From Metaphire vulgaris (lineage: Eukaryota; Annelida; Clitellata; Crassiclitellata; Megascolecidae), in NCBI GenBank assembly GCA_018105865.1, contig CM030840.1, positions 6,689,006 to 6,753,005 of the forward strand: a DNA stretch of 64,000 bases, in the 5' to 3' direction. Below the pieces are notes generated by a model. The model had not been told where the DNA came from and did not search any database. It was given only the letters and a program-made list of their open reading frames with translations. Each line of letters begins with the position of its first letter. Position 1 is the stretch's first letter. Positions 12,661 through 22,800 of this stretch are shown in pieces. The translations under genes were made by a program, and so were the position numbers.

Positions 12661-14667
12661 TTTTATATATATATATATATCAACACGACTCACTATTGTC
12701 CATTTCATCAATCCCAAATGCATTTGGTTTCCTTTTTGTTCATAAAAATAAAAATGAAAACTCATGCATGCATGCAGCAGACAAACAGCGCTAAGCCTGA
12801 TAATCAAAATTTATGGCTCATGGCTGTGGTTAACAAAAATCGTTTTTCCAGTGGTCAATCGTCCATTAACAGTCAAAAGTAGCGTCAATCGTCCTTGCTT
12901 TGGTCAATAGTCCTGTGAATAATTAAACCAACAGTCTGGAGCTTATATTAGAGGATTTGTAGTATATAAATTTGCCTATTTAGAGATGTTGTGTTTCTCA
13001 TGAGTTTAATTGAATTTGCTTAGGAGGAGGAATGGAACCAAGACAAAATAAGCCCTAAAAGTGCTGAGCGCCTTGGAGGTCGCACTCCATTGCACATTGC
13101 CTGCTCTAGATCTGATGACTTTAAGGTTTGTAATTTTTGCAATTTTTATGTTATATTTTTTACTTGACCCATAATTTTGTCCTGCTTTATTAATTATTTT
13201 ATCTGCTAATTTGTTATTTAAAACTCCTGCTGATATGCATAGCTACCGGTAAATGTTTGGTGTAAAAATATGAATAAATTATATAATAATAATAATGTGA
13301 TTTAAAGTGGTTTAGGAGGCTAAGTAAGTTTTACTGGGATATGGCAACGGTTCTTTCTAGTCTTAACGGCCACAATTTTGGAAGCCCTACATTAAGAGAA
13401 ATTTGAACAAATGAATACAAATAATTTATCACAGTTTTAAGCACCAAATAGAAAAAAATGCTTTTAAATCTGATTTTCTAAAAAGTCAGTTTTTCACATT
13501 CTGCTTTGTTTGCTGTGGTGTGTGTTTAGCTCGCAAGTAAAATGGTTCGTCTGTTAATGGAACACCATGCAGACACAAGCCTTTTATGTAACGGCCATTC
13601 TGCACTTTCGCTAGCAATTACCAGTGGCAATGATTTGGTAGGTCGTGCATCTAGCCAATTATAAAAGATGTGCTATCTCTTTGATTTCCAATAGTACTTT
13701 TGTTTTCACATTGTCCTTTTACCTTTGATTAATTTCATTTAAATACAATTAGTATTTATGCTGCCATTCTGACAATATATTTTTGTCATGCATGTAGCTA
13801 TATATTAGGGTTCATATTACGTGCTTCTATAATTAATAATTATACAGTGTATAATTAATTATAGCAGCACGTAATATGAAAATTGAATAAATTTATAAAT
13901 GGAAGTGAACAGATGTTATCTTTTTGTGATTGATTTTGATTGAGTTTAGAGAAGACGAATGACTTGCAGAAATAGACAATGTATAACTGCTCTTGCCATG
14001 CTCACTCAAAATACCAAGACTTCCTAGTATTATGCAATACTAATTCTTGAGCATCTTGAAGAGATCCTTATATCTGCCTTGGCAATGTTACTGACACTCC
14101 ATAAGTCAGTTTTGTCTAAACTAGCCTCAAATAGGCATCTTATATATTATTTTGAACTATGAATTGCCAAAAATTATACCAAGCAGCAGCAGATCTGAAA
14201 CTTTTGAGTCACAGTTTGAATAGTCTTGGAAGTGAAGGAATTTACTTTGTATGTAATATAGTGTGATGTAATACAGTATTTATATGGTGCCTCATCAGGA
14301 CAAACACTTCCATGCTAGTATGTGCAGTAATTTGGCTGCAGTGAATTATGCCACAGAAAGTTTTTGAAGTTTACAACTGTTAGAGATAGAGCGACCTTCA
14401 CTAATCATAAACAATGGGTATGATCTATTTAAGCCTTTGTGTTTATACCTGGTACAGGTATTTAGAGGCACTTGGTCTTATTGTTAACCTGTAGGCTATA
14501 GATGAGCTGCTGAGTTTTAACATCAATGCCAGTCTGCCACTCACCCATGGCCTTGGGACTGCACTTTGTGCTGCAACCCTGATTGCAAATGAATCAAAAC
14601 GGAAGCCAGATGACCGAATCACATTAGTGAGTGCATTTATTAATTTATTAATTGACATTTAGCTTAA

Positions 14668-14723
<56 letters not shown>

Positions 14724-16964
14724 CAACAATAACAATAATGATAATAGTGTTTGGCGTGGCTCAGTAGCCTACCTATCACTTCTACAATATTATTTTATAC
14801 TGTAGCTATATAAGACCAGTCTAAGGGGCCATCTGTAAAGTACATCATGCTATTTTTTGACAGTTTTTCAAATCTCAGACCCCTTAAAGCATCATCCATA
14901 AATTATATCACACAGGTTTTCTGTTTAATATATTTCAGTTTCTCATTCAATTTTCAGCAGCGCAACAGATATTCAACTTTCGGCAGTGATAACAAATACA
15001 ATTGAGACCTGAAATTGTATGTATCTTGGGCAAAAAAGTGTTAATTATTTCTCCTATTTGGCATATTTAAGGTTTTATTTATACTTAAAGTGTGACGTCA
15101 TGTTTGTTCTTACCTCCTCCTCCCTGTCACAAATTGTAACACTTTCTTAGACTCTGTCCTCGAGCATGATGTACTTTATGGACACCCCTAATGTCCTATA
15201 GTACTGGTACTTATGTTTCTTTTAAACGCTTTTACCAGTATTAGCTGTAAATGTTCACAATATTAAGTCTCTTAATATTTTCATGTAACTGTTTTGAAGA
15301 GAAATTCTGCAGAAGATAGATTCAGTTAATTTGGACCTTTGATCAAATGAGGATTAAGACTTTAGATGAAGAAAAGTGATGTGATTCACAGTTAAAGATA
15401 TTGGAAATTTAAAAATCTGTTGATATAAAAATAAGAATTCTGTGAACTGGAATGCATGTGTAAAGTACATGCTGTGAAATGTAACAGGTAAATTACTTGA
15501 CATCAGTGGCGTCGCCAGGAATTTTTGGTTGGGGGGGGGCAAAAGGGGTCTGGCGTGTCAGATTCCTTACCCACCCCTACCCCCCCTTCACAAAAAACTT
15601 TCTCACCGGATTTGCATAGATATCTAAATGTTTAAAAACATAGATCTGGTAGGTGGTCTGGGGCAGGTTGGGGGCAGTTGCCCCATTTGCCTCATTGATT
15701 TTTAGGAAAAGATGCCCAGCATATCATGCGCTAATGCTTGACATGATATAATGCTGATCTGCTCCAGTTTCAAAAAGCCCAGCATGAGACATATAATTTA
15801 TTTCCATTTGTGAATATATACAGATTTAGATTAATTTATTAATTGATTTTGATTTTAGATTAGTAAGCTTGTCAAGGCTGGCGCCAATATGTTCACTCCT
15901 GTTGCTGTAGGTCCAAAGAGACAAATAGGGACTGTTGTGGACTATGCATACTACATGTACAGTCTGGTAAGTCAATCTCTGTATCTGAGTTATCTTTCTT
16001 CAATAGGGAAACTGATTTATGCTGAACTAAACAAAAATCAATCCATAGCAAGTTTGTGTTTCATTTTTAGTCAAGAATACCGGTATTTCATGCTTTTTTC
16101 ATATTTATATTTCCTGAATATCAATCCTTTATTAAATAATAAATAGACAACAAGCATCTAAATGTTTAAAAACATAGATATCTAAATGTTTAAAAACATA
16201 GATATCTAAATGTTTAAAAACATAGATGTAAAATAGATAAATGTCCAGCATTGGGATATTTTGAGCATGCAACAAATTTCTGTGCACATGACCTCTCAGA
16301 CTACTGTATGTTTTCTCTTATAGGCTGTTTTCCCTGGAAAAATGATATGTTAGACTCATTGATTTTTTTAGGATAAGAAGATCGCCAGCGTTCCTTATCA
16401 TGCTCTTGCCCCTGCTGATCGTGAGACTTATAATGGTCGAAATAAGCTTCTTGAACACCTTGCTCAACTTCTGCGCAAACAAGCAGTTGAAGAAGAGACA
16501 AAAAGATTCAAAGCAGAGGATGAATTAGGAATCCAAAGTGAATAAATTCAACTGAAAGTTTTGTATTGTTATGGGCAAACATGCAACTCCTAGAAATATT
16601 GTCTGTCTAGTTTCTTGAAGTCAGAACTATTGAAAGTTACTGTAGAAGTCTTGTTAATTGATCTTGACTGTTCAGTGCCCTGCTGGAGTTTTGAAAATTC
16701 TTGTACTTCTGAAAAATTTCATTGGGCTTTAAAGTTTTATAAGCTGATAAAGTGCCATCGTATTTTACCAGCACTGTTTGCAATAACAGATCTGTAACAG
16801 AGTTGAATTTACAGTGTATTACCCAATTGGATTTGTGGCAGGAAAACTTTATTCAAGTGTATTATTAAGTCAATTCAACGGGATAAATTAATAGCTGAAT
16901 AAAAATATTCATGCATAACTTACTTTTGGATGTTTGTTATGTACCGGGTATACCATTAATAAAC

Positions 16965-17021
<57 letters not shown>

Positions 17022-18524
17022 GCCTGTTATCATTACCTATTGTGGTAATACAGAAAGAAATCCAAGCGCCAACTTTGTGTACACTGGATGCGGAGGTCGT
17101 TTGCCAGACGCAGCTTCTGTTGCAGCACAGCGCAGATGGGTCAGCGGAAGACGAGACAGTATTCCATCAGAAGAAGACATCAGGTATAGGCTATAGCAAT
17201 TGGGATGGTAATGCCTGCAAGCAGATTGCTTCAATTTCCGAGATTCTTCTTGGTTTTATGCATATTTTCATACCACTGATTACCGGTAGATTGACGTCGA
17301 CACTAATTTGTGCTGAGAGAATGTTATTTTACATATTTTGCAGTGAAAGCAGATGCCTGAATTAAATTGAAGATTGAGTTTCAGACATTGGTTTGATTGT
17401 GAGTGGATTTGCCATACCTAAAATGAGTTCCCCTAGATCAGCGGTTCTCAACCTTTATAGTGCCGTGACCCTTTTAATTCAATTCCCCATGATGTGGCGA
17501 CCCCCCAATGGTAAAATTATTTTTGTTCACAATGTAAATTGCTAAAAATAATAATGCCACGACAATCAAAATGTTCAAAATCGTTATTATTTAATTGTCT
17601 CCATGTCTATCCTCAAATGACAATTATAGTAAAACAACTAGTACGTCGTAACTACCACTGAGGAAATTGTGTACAATAATAAGAAAAGAGACAACCCTAT
17701 ATTTCTGATGGTCTCGGGTGACCCCTGGCAAATCGTCATTCGACCCCCATGGGGGTCGCGACCCACAGGTTGAGAACCACTGACCTAGATAGAAAAAAGG
17801 CAGCAAGTAAGAAAACTGACTGCCACTAAGCCAACGTCCTTGAAAAGCAGCTTCTTCAATGTGGTTAATGTAGTGCATGGTGATGGAGAGAAAAATAAAA
17901 TTAAAGGTGATAAACTTCTTTAGATCAAAAATCAGTGAGTTTATGATAAATAAAGTAAGTAAACCTGTGCATCCCTTACAGTGTATAACCTAGAGCCAGG
18001 GATGTTTGTCCTTGACCTTGGTCCTAACCATAAGGACTCCTTAAAGGCAAGTCACAAGTCCTTGGTCCTGGTCCTGGACTCCTGGCCTTGAGGATTGAGT
18101 CCTTGGTCCTGGTCTTGTGGATTGGGTCCTTGTTAACATCCCTGCCATCGAGCAGAGAATTTATTCATCATTGAAAGTAATTTTATTGTTTTTCTGAACA
18201 CAAGGAGACCATCTTTTCACTTCTGCTATAATTGTGGGCGTTCTATTGGAGTTCGTCTTGAGCCATGTTCTCGTTGCAAGGCTGTCTTCTACTGCAGCAA
18301 AGCTTGTCAAAACAAAGCATGGGCAGAATTTCATAAAGATGAATGCCTCAGAGTACCCGGTGGGGATCATTACTGCCATTTGGTGCAATTCTTGTTAATT
18401 GATATTTTAGAATTTAAGCCTAATAATGATCAAGATGTGTTTGGTGATGATGGCAATAATCAATATATTGAGTGTTACTAGAAATAAAAGCCGATCATCT
18501 TCATCACCATCATTGTCATCGTCG

Positions 18525-18560
<36 letters not shown>

Positions 18561-19811
18561 CATGCCTGTTTGCAGTTGACTTCATGATCCTAATCACTCA
18601 GATAAAACTATTGAAAATTGATGAAAGTTCGGACACTTGCAGTGCAGATCCAGTAAAACAGAGCCAACAGTGGATCGATGAAAACCTCTAGGTGTATTGG
18701 TCTTGAGTAGGAGCCAGACTTGGAACCGGGTCACATTTTGAGACCCGGTGACCCAGTAACCCGAAACAAAAGTGACCCAGTGACCCTGTTCCAATATAAC
18801 TGTAACTCTAATATATTCTTAACTTTAGTGCACAAGCAAAACTTTAAATATATTGCTTTTAAACCAAGAAATATTTGAATATTTATCAATGACGTCAAGT
18901 AAACATTGTCATCACACCATAGAATTTTTCATTCCATTTTATAACATTCCATAGAGTAATAATACCAATATCCCTCAGTGATAAAATCAATTACTTGTAT
19001 CTGTGGACCTAACTAATATCAAGCAGACAGTCTCTTCAACCTTTCCGGGATTGATGAACCTGCATGCTTAGCATCTGAAGAAGATTTTAATTAATACCGG
19101 GTCTATAACCGGGTCATAAAGATGACCTGGTGACCCGGCGGACAAAGGTGACCCGAATGACCCAGTGACCTGGTTCCAAGTCTTGTAGGAGCTCACTCAA
19201 GTGTGAGTACCTAGGCATTGTTATGGTACCTTTGTACTTTGCTTGCATTCAAGTACTTGGGTTCTGAATATTAGTACCTCAGGCCCAACCATATGAGTGC
19301 AAGTATAATTACCAGTACACAGAATCTGAACTCTAGCACATTTACAAGTACCAAATACTACAAACCCAGTTTGTCAGATAATTATAATTTGTGGCAATGA
19401 CATGAAATGGAGTGCAATATATGATAGAATAGTAATTGGCTATAAGAAGTAATATCATTTAAAATTCTTGAATGTTTTCAGAGTTTTTATGATTTTTGTC
19501 ATTCTACTGCTTGTTGTAGGAATTGATAAAAAGAAAACTCTCAGTGCCACAGATAAAGACAAACTGCATGGAAGTCATAGTGATCTTAAAGTAGGGAATC
19601 TGGTTAAATGTCACTAGATGTCATACCTTTGTACCTGTCAATCACAAAGCGGTTTCTTGTTTTCAATTTCTTCATTTCACAAACTGCATCTGCCTAACAA
19701 TTTTTCATTTCCTTTGCTATAAATATCATATACCCGGTATCTGTGGGTTTTATAGGTGTTTATATGCTTCTAATTTGGAAAAGGCAAGAAAAATGTCTTA
19801 ATATAATATTT

Positions 19812-19895
<84 letters not shown>

Positions 19896-22800
19896 AATTG
19901 AATCTTATTTTTCAGTACACTTAAGTGTGATAATGTGTACTACTATGAAATAAGATGACCATAAAATGAAAGCTACTAGCTACTTACAGGAATTGTACTT
20001 ATTTTACTTCAAATTATCAATCAGTTCAATACTTTCAGCCTTTGGTAAAGATTTTCTGTTTTAAGATATTAGGTACAAGACATCTTAAAACATTTATTTT
20101 AAAATAACTGATTATATGGTCTTGATTTCTTGTAATGTTTAAACTGTCTAACTATTTTTAATATAGTGTTCAAATAAGGCAAGAACTATTCCAAAAGCAT
20201 TTATTTTTTAGGCTGCAGCTTTTAATGTTAAAAGTTGCAACCTGCAGACATTTTGTTTGCTTTAGATAATGATTTAGCATTGGATTAATTAAAGGACACC
20301 AGGTTATTAGGCTATTGAGTTTTTATTACTGATATTTTCAAGAATTGCATTTTATGTTCAAGAAACCACATAAATGTATAAACAATCATTTTGTTTCAAG
20401 AGACTAGTTACTGCTCAGAACTTGTAGTCAGATTTTGAAGGTAATGGTTTCCTAAAATATTTGATGTTTTTATAATTATATAGTTAAAATAATTAAGTGA
20501 GAATGTTGAATTTATTGATTTATAAAATAATCTAATCTGTAAAATATCTGCTAAAATAGTCAAAATATTTAACTTTTACTAACTTTCTATCTTTTCTAAC
20601 AAAAGTGATTGTCTTTTTGACCAGCTGCCTGGGATTGCAGGTGACTCCAAAGGTAGGCACAGGAAAGGTGAAGGGAGCGATGATGAAGGGAGAGATGGCA
20701 AACGGAAGGGAAGAGATGGTGAAGGAAGAGGTGGTGAAGGAAGAGATGACAAACGGAAGGGAAGAGATGGTGAAGGAAGAGATGACAAACGGAAAGGAAG
20801 AGATGGTGAATGGAGCGATGGTGAAGGGAGAGACGGTAAAAGGAGAGATAGGGACTCTTCTAAGCGTGGAAGGACTGGAAAAGATGGGAAGCGATTGCCG
20901 AAAGGAGACACTGATTCTGACGATGATGATGCCCGTAACAGAAACTGGCATAGTCATCAAAGAGGTGCATCGGCTGAGGACAGAGGCAGAGGTGGTAAAA
21001 GTGGCAAAGGTGGTCAGGGGAAAAAAGGAAGGCCTGGGTCAGGGAAAGGATTCGATCGTCAATTTTCAGACGATGAACGTGCCACTTCAGCTAAAGACAA
21101 AATGCAAAGACAAGGGAAAATGGCTGCCCACAAAGAAATGGATAAACACGGAAGGAAGCTGCCTTTGCTGTCTTCAAAATATGCAGAGGTATGTTATGCT
21201 AATCCAATGTCAAGAACTTTAGATTTTGATCTCCAGAGATCAGCAGTATTGCAAAGACAGCAGCAACTTAAACCAAATAAGTTGTGTGTAAACTGCCGTA
21301 AAGACAACTCAGAGAAAATCTTTGACAACATTGAAGAAGATAACAACAGTGCAGCTTCTCAGATAATTAAAAATCTTAAATATCTCACGGTAAATAACTC
21401 AAATTCCTGGAAAGTGCCAGATATTTCCAAGTAAGACCACTTTTCACAATTAGATTGACCTCATCAGAACCTGTCACCGTCGCTTTGTAAGTAAGTAAAT
21501 AAGTAAGTAAAATCTCATAAATTGAAAGTATAGTACAGTGGTAGCTGCTTATTCTTATGCACTCATCGTGCTTCTGCCAATTTGTCACTGGCTTTTAGTT
21601 AGCAATTCCTTTTCTTACAGTCTGCATTAGCACTATTCTGTTATTGTGCTGTTGTGAACTTGTACAATTGCACGCAAAGAAACAATTAAGACACCTGAAA
21701 TTTTCGCGATTTTCTGAAGCACTATGATGTCTCATTTCTTAGTTAGTTGATCTCTATTGAACTAACAGAATTTCAATTTCTATGTAGGTAGAACAAGTGT
21801 GTAAAACTGGAATATTGCCGGAATAATTTAACATCTTCAATGATCTAATTTTTCCAACCAATCTGTTTATTCTGCTCTCTTGAATTAATTAGCCAATTAA
21901 GAAGTTTTCTCAGATTGTTTAATTTCTGTATTGATTTTATATCATGTCATTTATGTGTTTTTCATGTAGCTTTCAATTTGATGAACAATGTATTATTAAA
22001 GTAGCACAAAGTTTTCAGCCTTCCCCTATGTCTGCATCATTTTAGACAACCATTCATTCAAAAGCACTATCCTATTTGACTATTTAGAAGTGCTTACCTT
22101 CTGTTGACCCAAACAATATTAGTGGAATAAGCTACTGTAAGCCCTCGTGAGTTCGGAATATGATTGTCAATTTGTCACAATTTCAAATTTAAGATATTTC
22201 AGTACAAATATGTGCTTTTCATCTGAATGTGCCAAGCTTTAGAATAAATCCTTAAACTACCTTAATTATTTTACAATTTTTACAATTATTTTTGCATTAT
22301 CACTCATTAGGAACAAACAATATAACTAGCTAGACTGGGTGACCATTTAAGTCAGGAGTACCTAGTCATTGTTATGGTAATATGGTACCTTTGTACTTTA
22401 CTTGCATTCAAGTACTTGGGTTCTGAGTATGAGTACCTCAGACCCAAGAACAAGTACCTTGATGCAAAATATGAGTACAAGTGCAATTAGCAGAATGTGT
22501 ACACTAGTACATTTACAAGTTTACAAGTACCAAATACTAACAAGCCCAGTTTTGTGTGATTATAATTAGTGGTGATGACATTAAATCGAGCTGAATACAA
22601 GATAGAATATAGTAATTAATTGGCAATCGGGAGTCTTTATCACTTCTTGAATGTTTTCAGAGTTGTTATCATTTTTGTCGTTGTCATTGTCTTTGTCATG
22701 TCATTGTTACTCCTGCACAGCACAACTTGGTCTCAATTCACCCATCTGAAACATGGTTTTGAATTTTTAACATTACTTTTAACAGACAATGGGCCTATTC

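Larger units (their letters stand above)
11964..12964. mobile_element. composite: TIR MITE hosting two later insertions
   Basis: Left end TATTGTAAATCCTCTAATA and right end TATTAGAGGATTTGTAGTA are inverted and match the MITE at 7905. Inside lie an hAT-type MITE (12014-12357) and a foldback element (12417-12913). Confidence 0.65.

Noticed and set aside
12493..12882. 129-codon + strand frame in FB1
   Set aside because: Made of foldback repeats and (AT)n; no protein-like content.
20532..20960. Ser/Pro/Phe-rich open frames on the minus strand opposite ANKMY1 exon 16
   Set aside because: Antisense by-product of the purine-rich GRDGEG-type repeat; no splice sites or domain.
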